Below are positions 25,700-37,167 of a DNA stretch of 64,000 nt, piece after piece (within the stretch, counting starts at the first letter, position 1; each line of letters begins with the position of its first letter). Source of the stretch: Marchantia polymorpha subsp. ruderalis (lineage: Eukaryota > Streptophyta > Marchantiopsida > Marchantiales > Marchantiaceae); NCBI GenBank assembly GCA_037833965.1, contig AP031356.1, positions 23,086,501 to 23,150,500 on the forward strand. The letters run 5' to 3'. The notes beneath the pieces were generated by a model. It made no database searches. It saw only the letters and a program-made list of their open reading frames with translations, and was not told the DNA's origin. The translations under genes were made by a program, and so were the position numbers.

Positions 25700-26254
25700 A
25701 AAACTTTGCTATATATGCAGTAGAATCTACTAATTTATCAAATAAGAATGGCCTAGCAGAAACATCTAAAAATAATTTCAAAACCCTTTGTATATGGAAT
25801 ATGTAGAAAGAGTGTGAATTGAAATATAAAATAATGAACATTCATTGAATTACATTTTATGTTTCTATAATTTGTAATAAGACAATGTGTAAGTTGAATA
25901 TATACCTTATCAATTGATCTCATCTAGACATAATGTGACACATCTAAAGATATGAGAAAAGTTGTAGAAGTCAAACCATCTCAAAATAAGACATTTATAC
26001 AATCATAGCAAATGAACATGCAAGGTGAACATATACTCACTTGTTGTATGCATGTAAAGATCCTGATGAATGTTTTTTATGATTTAAACTAATCTCAAAA
26101 TGCTAAACAATATCCAAAATGTGGAAAAATATTTGGGTAAAAAAATTAGATCATTTATTTACATAAGAATTTAGAAAAGTGGCGGCTAGTTATCACTATT
26201 AGTCTCGTTATCTTCATCCTCCTATACTAGGATGAGGAATAATTAGCCAAGTCA

Positions 26255-26802
26255 ACCAAATGATTGAACTAGTTCTGTAAGTGACAGTAGCATGAATGAA
26301 AAATCCAAACATGCAGAACATTGCAAGCCTTCCGTGATTCAGCTCGGCGAAGGTGTCAGGGTCTTCAACCAAGTTCAGGGGGTCAAATTGAGGTTCGGAT
26401 AGATCGGATCGCTCACCTCTACCAGGAGTTCTCATGCAACTCTGGATACCTCAATGGCTTCCATGAACAGGCCAAAATGCTGTGTGCATGGACGAGTCCA
26501 GAGTTGCCCAGATAGTCCAAACAACCGTAGAGAAGATATGCGATCTGGCCTTGAACTAGACTGCCTTGCCGAACTTCATTCCGTTCTTGGCCATCAGCTC
26601 GGGGATCACACATTCCAAAGCTCCCAACATGGCCCATTGGACGTGGTTCACCTCAACTCCCAGTTCTTGGTGAAGGTCTCCGGGTAGACATAGAATCCGT
26701 CGGTGTTCCAACCGTAGTCATCTGGAACTCATTGGTAAAGTACAATGAAGTGGCCGGACAACAGGCCCAAGTACTTGGATAGATCCTCACCGTACCTGAA
26801 TC
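26255..26802 (-). pseudogene. broken LHCII chlorophyll a/b-binding protein (Lhcb) copy
   Basis: The minus strand preserves most of an Lhcb protein in order. It has a KYLGLLSG segment, DYGWNTDGF, YPETFTKNWELR, QWAMLGALECVIPELMAKNG (helix B/loop), [32 protein letters not shown] and NGRLAMF-like [13 protein letters not shown] (helix A end). At least three in-frame stops interrupt it (after YLGLLSGHFIVLYQ, after WELR, and before FKA), and a frame change occurs after the VHAHSIL segment. About five residues are missing before HGRLAMF, where the family has a KVKEIKN-like stretch. The N-terminal third and the C-terminus are gone. No introns are visible in what remains. LHCII proteins bind chlorophyll in the thylakoid membrane; this copy cannot encode one. 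It lies in AT-rich spacer and was probably a retro- or fragment duplicate. Confidence 0.85.
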
Positions 26803-26859
26803 GCAAACAAGCCTGTACGATTAGTCACGGATCGAAGTTGACATGGATTGTCAAGAGTT

Positions 26860-29800
26860 GCAAAGGCCTAGTAGGGTGAGGGATAATTAGTATTAATTAA
26901 AGAAAAACTAGTCTATCTTTTTACAAAATGTTCAAAATATAGCATCAAGATATTAGATACCTTATTACATAGCATCTAGAATTATGACTTCTAATAGAAA
27001 TTCGAATTTTTTTCGCAATGATTACTAATATGATTTCCAGTTTATCCACAAGTATTTCACAATAATATATTTTATTATTCAACTCAGATTTAAAACCTCA
27101 ATTGGAAAAATAAACTAGAAGTAAAATTTCAAGAATACTTTGTTAACATTGAATGTCAAATCAAAATACAATTTAATTTAGTAAAAAATAACTAATATAA
27201 AAGATCACTCAATGTATTCACATATTTTCAAAAAATAAAAATAAGTTTGAAAATATCAATTATATCATACTGAATACTACAATGTGGTTAGTTTTGAATA
27301 TTTGTATAACCAACTTGTCACAAAAAAATAAAAAAAATAGATATATACATCTCAATATGATATATATCATGAGTCATCATAATAAATTTTAGAATACATA
27401 ATAATACAGAAAATATTAGTTTTAGGCAATAAGGTTATAGCAAATTTCACAAATTATACTTATGAAATCAACGTAAGAATGTCATGTAACTTTTTTTTAT
27501 AAAATTTGGAAAAAAATTTCTAAAAATTTTATAGCAATATCCTTTAAAAAATAAACATATCTAAAATCCTTGTGTCTATCAATACATTTAGTCTTGCAAA
27601 ATTCACCTTCATAAAGAAAAAAATCTAATTACAAATATTTTTTTATGTATCTTAGTTTATAACTTTTGTTACGACCTTTACATATTATTGTCATGTCATT
27701 ATATCATCATTCAAATATCATATAATTTAGTATTAAGATGAAAACTAAGCAAAAATTGCAAAATCTATGCAAATTTGACTAAATTTTCAAAGTGCAAATT
27801 TTTTTTCCAAATACAAATTAAAATAGGCCATCTTGTGCAACTTTATGTTGCATCATCCAACTATACTATATAGTGTACTAAGCCTGATCATGCAACCATT
27901 TAAGTATGTATGTCAATAAAGAAAGCATTATTTTCCAAGAAAATGTTTATTTAGTTCAAAAAGTCATGGACTTTTATCCGATGTAAATTTTGAGGATTTT
28001 GGAGTTTGTCTTACAAGGTGAGAAATCAGAACTTCTTTTAAAAGTATGCAAAAAACTTCTAAGATCACCGAATGTCTTCTAAAACCTTTTTAAAACTTTA
28101 GATCACTGCTAATGATACTTTAAATCAACAATTTGCTTGTAAAGTGATCAGAGTTTTCCAAACAAAATTGTCTCATCAGATTTTAGATAGATCATTCTAG
28201 TATTATATTTTGAATGTCTCACATCTATTCTGATAACTTCTCTAATAACATAGTAGTATTGGGATCATTCGTCTTGTTTAGCTTTTCTATAATATCACAC
28301 TTTTGAGACTATAATATTTTTCGAGTGATTTTTTGACATTGCAACCGAATCAAGCTATTAGTAAATGATTCATGTGCAATGCAAGATTACCAGCTAAATG
28401 TTCAGAATAAATTCTTCTTCAAGTTGCTTACTTAGGCGGAAAGTTATATATATATATATATATATATGGATATGGACATATATGGACATTAATATGCATC
28501 TAGCTTCTTATTTTTTCACTACTTTGAATATCAATATTATCACATAAGAATCAACTCGTAGTTGTGCAACAACATACAAAATTTTGAATCAAAACGTTGG
28601 AATATAGTTGATAAATAATACTAATATTAGATAATAAAGAATAATATTAAACTAAAACAAGCTCATACAAAATGTAGATCAAATGATATAAAATATTAAT
28701 ACAAAATGATGATGCAAATATGAACACAACTTGATACAAAATATCATAACAAAATGATGAAGACTTAAAATTCAAATAGACTTGTTGATACAATATACAC
28801 AATCCAAAATGTTAATATGAAATGTTCAAACCAAAGTGAATACGCCCCAAAGTCAAAGTAAACAAATCTAAACTCTAAATTTCAAAATTTTAATATCAAA
28901 ATATTATTAACACTTAATCAAAAATCACAAGCACACAACAATCAAGTTACAATAAACAACAACACCAAGATATAACTTGATTCACCAGAAAATCTATGTT
29001 TACGGGAAAAATGTATACTTATATTGAATGTTGTGTTTGATACACAAACCCTAGAATATAACTATCATAACATCTGCAACAATTTTCACTATTTTTAGAT
29101 AGAACCTGAGATTAACACATAACCTGAATAAATGTATGTCAAAATTTTGAAATTACAATATTTTTACAAAATATAATATCTAAATTACAAAACACTAAAT
29201 TTATCAAATGATCAAGAATCAAAATTGTTAAATTTACACAATTAATATCAAATAACAAGAGATTTTAATGATTCCTACATGTATTCAAAGATATAATTCT
29301 ATGCAATGTTACTTAAATCAGCGAAATAGCAAGGTATGTCCAACTCGAAATCTATATGTGTGATATCTTGTCCATCAACATTAATCCTAGATATTAACCT
29401 CAAACTAAAAAATTCAAAATTTTACAACTATATTTTCATGTTATACATTAAAAGTTCCGTAAAATTAATACGCCATATTATGATACTCTTATCATATTCA
29501 AGATTTGTCAATATTTGAATAAGATGAAAATATACCTCGAAAAAAATTACATTCAAGGAAAAAAAATTGCTAAAAAAAAAGGAATATAACTTACCGTGGT
29601 TTAAATAAAGGTTTTTTACTATTATATGTAACAAAATTCTTTTTTTCCCTGTTTGATACCTAACAAGTTGTTAAAACAATTCAGATTAAGTTTCCAATTT
29701 ATATATAATTTTTTTTAACATAAGCCATATTTTGATTTCTTGTCTCTTAGGCATACACGAAAATTTATTTATGTGATCTCCAACAAGTTAAAATTTATGT

Positions 29801-30400
29801 ATCATACATTAAAATGTTTATCTAAAAAAACTGATGTACTTATAAAAATGCAATATAATCAGCCTGATGAAGATTAAAAAATTCCAACCGAGTCTTATCA
29901 AATTACTATCCGGTTTCTTTTCGTTGCATTTATTACTGGACGTTCTTGTGCTTTTGTATCAGTTCGGGTTGGGAAGAATGAGTTCATTTTTCTCTTTCCT
30001 GATGCATTCAACCTTTCTTCTTTAAATGACAACAGCGTAACACAATGTAATGACTGCACAAAAATGAGGTTCTAAGAATGCAAAGGTTAATTGAAGAAAT
30101 ACCTTCGACATCCATCTACAAGTAAAAATTGGAGATGTTCTCGTTTCACGTACAGTACTATCTATAAAGCAACAAATTAATTTGTTACTTCATCTCTAGC
30201 ACGTGATGTTACTTCTGTACTGTGTATCATATCCTTACATGTGACAAAATTTGTACTGGGCATCAGATTTAAGAAACCACTTTACTTGGATAAAATTGTA
30301 GATCTGATGAACGTAAGTTAAGAATCATGCTGAAGAATCCTCAAAAAGTATTAATTCTTTACAAGGAGATTTGGCAGATACACCAACATGCTGCAATGTC
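26860..30400. other. AT-rich gene desert
   Basis: About 3.5 kb of very AT-rich DNA with A and T runs and a (TA)n run at 28,445-28,468. Only short AT-rich frames are present. A 16-bp palindrome (AACAAATTAATTTGTT) lies near 30,170. I see no gene. Confidence 0.7.
28445..28468. repeat. (TA)n microsatellite
   Basis: About 12 TA units in a row, followed by two near-identical GGATATGGACATA-like segments. Confidence 0.9.
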
Positions 30401-32455
30401 CAGTATTAGTTTGGCTTTTACACTAGCCTTCCAAACGCTTTCTTTTACAACTATCCTCTTCAATACTTCCGATTAATATGCTCTTTCCAAACTTATTTTC
30501 CTTCCATATCAAACGTACACTAATCAAATCTCCGCAGTTACTTTCCAGACAACTTGTCTGTAAGCTCAGTAATCCCTTGGTAGTGTCTTGTAGCTTACAA
30601 GAGACAGGGTTACTCCTTGCTTGCCACATGCAATTTCAACCAGAGATATCTTGCTCCAACTAGCGGTTGAAGTAATGTCCATGACGTGGGAAAACCTCAT
30701 TTGTTGGATACAATGCTTTGCTGTACAAATATCAGATTCTTATGGTGATAAGAACAATTACAGCTCAGGACTGCTTAGAATAAGGCAGATTACATTGAGT
30801 TATATGAGTCATAAGATTGAACTTCCATGACTGGGTGTGGGATCAAGAATGCGGCAGGCATAAAAGTGTGACAAATAAATGATCAAACTGTAACACTAAG
30901 TAGTCAAACGAGGGATACTGAACGCGACATAATTCGACGAAATTGAGATGCTCAGTAGACATAAGCAGGACAGGTAAACTGTCAGTGATAGTGAGGACTA
31001 GATGTGGCTCTTGTAGATAGCTGCTCTTATGTATACAACCTTGAATTAAGTGATAGGTACCTTGAATTCGCTGGCCCTCAGTTATACTACTAACCCAGAA
31101 TGTCTAAACAGTAAATGACTTTTGGAGCTTTACACCCAAGAGCTCTAAAGAGATTAGTTCAATTGAATCTGAATACAACTAAACTAAGTATCTCTGAGTC
31201 AAAATTCAAACACTCCAGCTTTGGTCCCCAAAGGAATAATAAACGATCTGGTCCTCGGATTCTTTCCTTCGTTTTACGCTTGAATTTGTTCGTTAACATT
31301 AGATGCAATTTTGGTTGCACACAGGGCCTGTGTGCAACTAATTTTTTTCTGGTGTAAGCTTCAGTAGACTAGCACAAGGTCACGAGGTGAGGCAAAAGCA
31401 GGCAAATCGCAACAATGACCAGAATGACCCATAGCCCGAACAAATGGGCCTCACCAGGGAATCAATGACATTGCTATGGATGCTCGCCGGGTATGGCAAG
31501 CATAAAAATCGTCACAGTGAACAGAAATTGTTGTGTGAGTCTATATGCTGCTTGTTCACTGGATACGGCTACACCACGCATTGCCAGAAGCTATACAATG
31601 CTTGTGATACCCAACTCCATGGGCTCAGCCATACACCAAGTGATTATGCTCTGTGTAGTCACCGTGTGCAGAAACAGGGCGAAACTACTTCTGACAATGA
31701 CAAAAATGATGAGATTGGCGGTAAAAATGGGCAAGCCATTCGGCTGCATAATGTACAATTTCAGAAGGATAGACAATCCAAAAGATCATCAAAAAATGCT
31801 TGGCCGAAACCGGAAAACGAAAAGAGACCTTTCTACTGACCCTCTAGTACACGATGTCAGACTCCCCATATTCTCTTGAAACAAAGTTGAGGGAAGTACA
31901 GAATTCATCGTCCGCTTTGCGACTAAATAGGTAAAAACGCTTCTGCCACTCCTAAATCCAAGAAAACAATGTGGATGTACCCGCTCAAGGAGGGATGGCA
32001 TATGAGAAAGCTTCCTACCTCATATGTACATGAAATCCGTTGGTTCACCGGAGACGCCAGCCTTCTCATGGACAAGCTTTTTTCCATATATTGCAGATGA
32101 AGAACAATAAGTCGATCTAGCTCCCATCTTTCACATTCTCCGTGGCTGAGTGAAGCTGCACACCGCCGAGTACTTCGCCCGGCTTCTCATCAGCTTGGAG
32201 TCCGTCTAAAGTCTGCATTAGTATGAACAAAGAATTACAATCGGATGCGAGTGCAATGTGGAGAATCTGATAAAGCCGGCCTTTGCCTTAAGTATGTCTG
32301 GTATAAGTACACTAGAAGGCCTAAAGGAGGGGTGCATTTTTCGGATAGGGCTACTACGTATATCAGCACCTTTCACATGTGTACTAAGTCAAGCCAAACC
32401 GAGAGAAACAGTAGCTGGTCTCTAGTAGGTAGGGAGGCGATATACCTCTATGGGC
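30401..32455. other. no recognised gene; 3' flank of TRF4/5-like gene
   Basis: Two overlapping plus frames of about 130 codons lie at 31,444-31,879, one with hydrophobic stretches, but neither matches a family I know and the opposite strand is also open. The 3' UTR of the minus-strand nucleotidyltransferase must lie in the right part of this stretch. Confidence 0.4.
31314..31338. repeat. perfect palindrome, 12-bp arms
   Basis: GTTGCACACAGG, one G, then the exact inverse. No neighbouring gene explains it. Confidence 0.85.
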
Positions 32456-34309
32456 TCACGACCTTCCTTTCCTAGCAGCTTTCCCTGTCCTCCTTGGCTT
32501 TGTATTCACATGATTACCCCAAAAGTCTAAGTATATCCTTTCCAGTTTTTGTTTCCTCTTCTTCTTCTTCTGAAGCTTTGCAGGTCTTTGTACAGTTGAG
32601 AGTCTTCTTCGCTTAGAGTCACTGACCTGTTCGACGGACTTGCCGCGAAACTTTTGCCTCTTCCGTACTTGTTCTGATGGTGTATCCTCTTCGTCATCAC
32701 TGCTGCTCACACCTCGATTCTTCATCTTCCTCTTCTTTTGCTTCTGTTTCTTCTTCCCAACTGAAGCAGGAGTAGAGGCAGGAGTAGACGTTGGAGTAGA
32801 AGCAGGAGTTGAAGTGAGACTCTGCGGCTTCGGCTTAACCCCAGACGGAGGCTGGGATGTGTCTATCAATTGAGCTAGCACATCTTCATCATGCCAGTGG
32901 GCAAGTAAAGCTGTTTTAGCTTTCAAAAAAACCCTCTTGGCATCATGGATTCTGTACGATCCCTTAGCAATATCCGAAGTCGGATCTAGCGGATCTTCGC
33001 ACGAAAGAAGGTCGGGATCGCTGGCCTTCACCCAGCCTCTGACGGGCTTCGGGGCACAATAACCAGGCCGCGTGCATACCACATCGCTCCGATAGTCATG
33101 CATGATGCCATAATGATTGAAAAATGATAGCAGAAGGACCCCAAGATCGTGGCCCGATCCATGCACTCCCAGATTCTGGAGATGACTCACGACCATATTG
33201 ATCAGGCAGAAACTCCCAATCCCGCCTGTGTAAAGCTCATTCAAATCCTTCTGTCCCAAAAAGTATTTGAGAACAAGACAAAGAGGGCGAAGAGCTTCAA
33301 AGTGCTGCATGAACTCTCGAATAACAGGCACTCCTCTGGGTCCGTTCGGTACATCAAAAGAAATGTCACAAGCAAGTCCCGTGGTGAACACAACTTTCAA
33401 GAGTGGGACTTTGGCAAACGGTATTGGCCTTATTTTTTTGCACTGACCGTGGCGTTTGAGATTTCGACTGAGAGCTGAAAGCCATGACATCGTAGAGGGC
33501 TTTTGCCAGGTACCACTGTGCATAGGTGACATGACTGCGACGTCGATATCGCTCCAAGGAAGAGCCAAACCCGTTGCTGTGGAACCAAACAGATGGACCT
33601 CCGCACTCGGCCATATTTCATATACAGCTTGCTTCACATACTCTAGGGCGTCCCTCCTGATGTCTATTTGTTCAGGAGTAAGCTCGTGGGCATTGCAGAA
33701 CTTGACCACGTTCCAATGAAGGTTGGACTGTTCAGGTCCTTGACACATGCGTAAGCTGTTGCACCACTCTAGAGTGTTACTTCCAGTCACCAGCCTTTCC
33801 ATATCAATGAAACCCAAACCGGTTGAAGCTGAAGGCCCCCTTCTCGCTTGAGCCTCCGCTTCCCTTCGTTCTGGTTCATCACTGAAATTCAGCGGCATAT
33901 CAGCACCATTTGCTTCTTTTTCTTGACGCCTAAGGATAGCTCGCTCTCGCCTCTGTTGACGGGCTTCGTTTTTCTTCTTTTTCCTTGCGGAGACAGAGGA
34001 AATCTGCTGAGTCGTCGACTCGCTAGTGCCAACAAATTGGAATACCTCTTTGAGTCCAGTGGAGTTTAAGAGGCTCGCAGATAATTCATGGTCCAGATTT
34101 TGAGGAACAGAATTGTCACTATCGAGGTCGAGACACTCGATTTCTGTTTTCGATACATTCAGAATTTGCACGTCGTCGTCTTCACCACTATAGACCTCGG
34201 ACTTTGCTACTCGAATTATAGCAGAGTATCGCCTTTCACCGGATGGTCTGTCATCATCCTCTGATTCGGAGGAGATTGCGGATATCCACGGAAGGGTGTC
34301 AGCCCCCAT
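32456..34309 (-). CDS. TRL: TRF4/5-type non-canonical poly(A) polymerase
   Basis: A 617-residue intronless protein of the Cid1/Trf4 (PAPD5/7) nucleotidyltransferase family. The catalytic domain has the G-S motif (HLFGSTATGL, from about residue 239), the two metal-binding aspartates in SDIDVAV (about D254 and D256) and a third in CDISF (about D315). The PAP-associated domain follows, with YTGGIGSFCLINMVV at about 360-374 and a NHYGIMHDY segment. The N-terminal 170 residues are acidic, then basic. The C-terminal 120 residues hold a Ser-Thr-Pro repeat and several Lys/Arg clusters that look like nuclear or nucleolar signals. Family members add short 3' tails to nuclear RNAs, such as rRNA by-products, for exosome decay; the Arabidopsis homologue TRL acts in the nucleolus. 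The start is ATG; an in-frame GTG lies nine codons upstream and is not used. The lack of introns in so long a gene is unusual for plants. Confidence 0.9.
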   Translation of the reverse strand: MGADTLPWISAISSESEDDDRPSGERRYSAIIRVAKSEVYSGEDDDVQILNVSKTEIECLDLDSDNSVPQNLDHELSASLLNSTGLKEVFQFVGTSESTTQQISSVSARKKKKNEARQQRRERAILRRQEKEANGADMPLNFSDEPERREAEAQARRGPSASTGLGFIDMERLVTGSNTLEWCNSLRMCQGPEQSNLHWNVVKFCNAHELTPEQIDIRRDALEYVKQAVYEIWPSAEVHLFGSTATGLALPWSDIDVAVMSPMHSGTWQKPSTMSWLSALSRNLKRHGQCKKIRPIPFAKVPLLKVVFTTGLACDISFDVPNGPRGVPVIREFMQHFEALRPLCLVLKYFLGQKDLNELYTGGIGSFCLINMVVSHLQNLGVHGSGHDLGVLLLSFFNHYGIMHDYRSDVVCTRPGYCAPKPVRGWVKASDPDLLSCEDPLDPTSDIAKGSYRIHDAKRVFLKAKTALLAHWHDEDVLAQLIDTSQPPSGVKPKPQSLTSTPASTPTSTPASTPASVGKKKQKQKKRKMKNRGVSSSDDEEDTPSEQVRKRQKFRGKSVEQVSDSKRRRLSTVQRPAKLQKKKKRKQKLERIYLDFWGNHVNTKPRRTGKAARKGRS

Positions 34310-35426
34310 CGCACCGTCTTTGTGTCCAGTCCGCACCTCCCCTCACCGTTAAGTGTGAAATCCCAGTCCCAGAGAGTATGCACTTCAAATGGTACCAGCT
34401 CTAATCACAACATCGAATCCTGCATAACGTCAAAAAAAACAGATGGAACTGATAAGTTCAAATCTTATTTGTACAAACGTCAGTCTCTCATTTAATGCAA
34501 GGGATTCAGGGCACAGTATCAATCCGAGGATGGCGAATATCCCCTTTCAGAAAATATTGGCTGGTATTTCTTTCCACTAAGAGACGAATGAAAAAATTTC
34601 CAATAGCTCCGTAAGGAGTTCCTCGTAGATGCAAAGAAAATTGGAGCGTGCCGATGAACAAATAAGTCGAGCAGATGCCAGCTCTATTTTGTCAAGATAC
34701 ACAACCTTCTTTTGATAATCATCGACAAGCAACAATGCTCGATGCTACTTTTTAACAGCGACATGGCTGGCATCTACACAACTTGCTAGCAAATTTCACC
34801 ACTTCAGACATGACTTTAGGTTCGCTCCGACTTGAAACAAACGTTACTGATCTAGTCCTAGATGACGACAATTACAGCGACACAGCTACGATATTCGCAT
34901 CACAATGAAAGGAGGGTTTATGCGTCATGAGGGCACGACACGGTCCTGACGAAATCCAAACTTTCACCTTGTTTCTTTTCGATTTGACGGCACCAACATA
35001 TCAAATCCAAAGGCCACGAAAGCTGAAGTGCAAGAATTTTGATGAAACTAGAGGGCTACTCATCTACTGAGAAAAACAGTCTTCAAGTTCTGAGTCGAAG
35101 TTTGGCAACGAATTCTGAAGTGAGAGAACGACAGATAGTGACAGGTAGAGGATTGTTTTATCATGCACAAAGGTCCATCTGCAGGAAATCAACGCCCAAC
35201 CACGAAAATCCGCGTACGATCTAACGAGGCACGCATACCTCGAATGAAAATTTTCATGGCCGGATCGCGATACACCGAAATTGTTGAGAGTGACATACAA
35301 TTCACACGACATGAATAAACTCTAAAATACTAAGAAGCGCCTGGAGTGCTCCAGAAAGTAACATCTTGACCAAGCTCAACATCCTCAGTTTCGAGAAAGG
35401 CTGAATGAACAAGACGTTCACACACC
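34310..35426. other. upstream region of TRF4/5-like gene; no gene seen
   Basis: This should hold the promoter and leader of the minus-strand nucleotidyltransferase. A short plus frame (61 codons) and short minus frames are present but unsupported. Confidence 0.4.
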
Positions 35427-35921
35427 CTAGACTAGCAGTACCTGGAATTCGACGATGGAAGAAGAAATAGGGCAACAAGCCCCACATCGGTACCAGGTGA
35501 CAGGAGCGGCGAGATGGAAGCACATTGCTGCTGCTCGTGCAGCAATGACTGTGACGTGACGGACCACGTTTAGCCGTCCAAAGCCTTCAAGAAGCGCAAG
35601 CACAACAGCGGCACCTCCAGACGATCCGCAAACACAGCATCCTGAGGAATATTCCTCATTAACTCTTTCAACGTGAGCGGCGACGCCCTCGGGGCTTTCT
35701 GAGACAGGAGGTACGATTGTCGTTATTGTCCTTAGTCGAGGTCTCCGAATCCGAACTGTTTTGGGGCTTTCTGAGACAGGATGTACGATTGTCGTTATTG
35801 TCCTTCGTCGAGGTCTCCGAAGCCGAACTGTTTTGTGCGGGAGTGGAACACTGGTCGTTCGGGAATTTGAAATCTGTCCCAAATCCTTAATTTGGGCTGA
35901 CGGAGGGACAGTCGGTGTCAC
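35427..35921 (-). CDS. doubtful frame with arginine-rich 24-residue repeats
   Basis: An open frame of 164 codons without an ATG near its start; the first codon is GTG. It contains a 24-residue unit twice in tandem (KTVRLRRPRRRTITTIVHP and then VSESP), encoded by the 72-bp duplication at 35,691-35,834. The second half is rich in Ala, Cys and Val. The upstream end matches a possible splice acceptor (CATAGCAG then GT), so it could be an internal exon. No known domain. The opposite strand is also partly open. I list it because the duplication length is a multiple of three and keeps the frame. Confidence 0.2.
   Translation of the reverse strand: MTPTVPPSAQIKDLGQISNSRTTSVPLPHKTVRLRRPRRRTITTIVHPVSESPKTVRIRRPRLRTITTIVPPVSESPEGVAAHVERVNEEYSSGCCVCGSSGGAAVVLALLEGFGRLNVVRHVTVIAARAAAMCFHLAAPVTWYRCGACCPISSSIVEFQVLLV
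35691..35834. repeat. 72-bp tandem duplication
   Basis: Two adjacent copies starting GGGGCTTTCTGAGACAGG, identical at 69 of 72 positions. This is a recent duplication, in frame in the minus-strand open frame that spans it. Confidence 0.9.
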
Positions 35922-35997
35922 ATTGCTCTGTACCTGCTATGGCGTTCGGTAAGTCATCATTATTGCGCAAATAGTCCAGAGGTTCCCCATGGCCACA

Positions 35998-36022
35998 TTT
36001 CCGAAGTGAGTCACTTCGGAAA
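35998..36022. repeat. perfect palindrome, 12-bp arms
   Basis: TTTCCGAAGTGA, one G, then the exact inverse. It lies 19 bp before the next palindrome. Confidence 0.85.
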
Positions 36023-36040
36023 CCTTCACTGCCTTAGCAG

Positions 36041-36074
36041 GTCTTAGCAGGTCATTCAAGTGACCTGCTAAGAC
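36041..36074. repeat. perfect palindrome, 14-bp arms
   Basis: GTCTTAGCAGGTCA, a 6-nt loop (TTCAAG), then the exact inverse. A direct copy of TTAGCAGGT lies immediately before it. With the preceding palindrome it forms an adjacent pair. Confidence 0.85.
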
Positions 36075-37086
36075 ATTTTTCCTCCAGTAGAATCTCAGTA
36101 CCTTTATGTTGGTGAAATTTGTTGCATGTTCGAGATGTAAATGAACGATGATTTAGGAAAAATGCTACGCCTCGCGCACTTGTGGTATAAGACTGGACTA
36201 TATTTAACTCGTTTTGGCGAAGTTGAATATTTTTAAGGGTGAAAAAATTATCCAACTCATGTAAGGAAGCTTCATTTGATTTGATTTTGTTGGAGATTTG
36301 TAGTGTTAAGAATCAACTCCTGTGATATAGTAACAAAGGAATTAGTACCGAAGAGAATCTGGATGTAAATGCTAACATTTTTACAAGTAAGTTCGAATCC
36401 TGCCCGAAATCGGTAGGCCAAAAAAGGTCCATAAACTTTGAAGAATGCCTGTGAGATAATTAAAAGAATAAGAAAATGTCAGAAACATACATCAGTTCGG
36501 TAGGAAATTATTTTTTTAGTATAATCATTCAATGACCCAAAAATAGGCAATGAAAATTTCCGAACTTTCAAAGTAATTATCTTGTATTCTCATGTTGATG
36601 GGTTGATAGAATATTACATCAGATGATCAGCTGAAGAGTTGTCAATAGTATATTACTTTTTATATCAATATAAGCGCTTTGCACCATACAAACATATCTA
36701 ACCAGATAAAATAACAGAATCAAATCAGTTTACATTATGTTCTACAGTATACGTCATGCCAATTGATGAAAGCCACCTCGTTGTGAGTTCTATGATGGTT
36801 ACTGAACTAACTCCTAACAAGATATGGTTAAAGAAATTACTAGAATACATGAGATACTTCAAGCCTTTTCTTTTCCAGTTTGGGGGAGATTCGCTGGTGC
36901 AACATAGAGGAAAACAATCATGATAAATGATAGTTTTTAAACTGATTCATAAGATTCTACGTGTTAGATTTGTTTGATGATTTGGCAGCAGACAAGTTCC
37001 ATGTTCACTATCCTTCCTGTTCTCAAAGGTTTTTACTTGCTCTTGAGTTCGAGAGGTCTTTGGTTTGAGCAGAATTTCGCCGCATC
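36075..37086. other. no recognised gene
   Basis: About 1 kb of AT-rich spacer. GTTCGAATCC near 36,391 resembles a tRNA T-arm, but no acceptor stem or other arms fit around it. Confidence 0.5.
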
Positions 37087-37167
37087 GTTAAACTTGCCAC
37101 GAACATTAAATGTCATGTTCGTACTCAGGGTACGAACATAACGTTATTTGATTGCAGCAAGTTTAAC
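37087..37167. repeat. nested inverted repeat
   Basis: An outer pair (GTTAAACTTGC and its inverse, 11 bp) encloses an inner perfect hairpin at 37,115-37,139 (ATGTTCGTAC, loop TCAGG, inverse). The total fold-back is 81 nt with an unpaired part of each arm between the two stems. Confidence 0.7.

Larger units (their letters stand above)
25256..26254. other. AT-rich spacer downstream of F-box gene
   Basis: This is the 3' region of the F-box gene followed by AT-rich DNA. It contains the perfect palindrome at 25,442-25,478, a microsatellite at 25,665-25,699 and no coding sequence. An AATAAA-type signal lies near 25,612, but the true 3' end cannot be fixed. Confidence 0.5.

Noticed and set aside
31444..31879. 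Two overlapping plus frames of about 130 codons, one with hydrophobic stretches
   Set aside because: Both frames and the opposite strand are open over the same bases. There is no family match, and the composition fits chance.
34310..34336. Longer TRF4/5-like protein starting nine codons upstream
   Set aside because: The codon is GTG; the ATG at 34,309 is the first usable start.
36361..36410. tRNA-like T-arm (GTTCGAATCC)
   Set aside because: No acceptor stem, D-arm or anticodon arm can be placed at the right distances.
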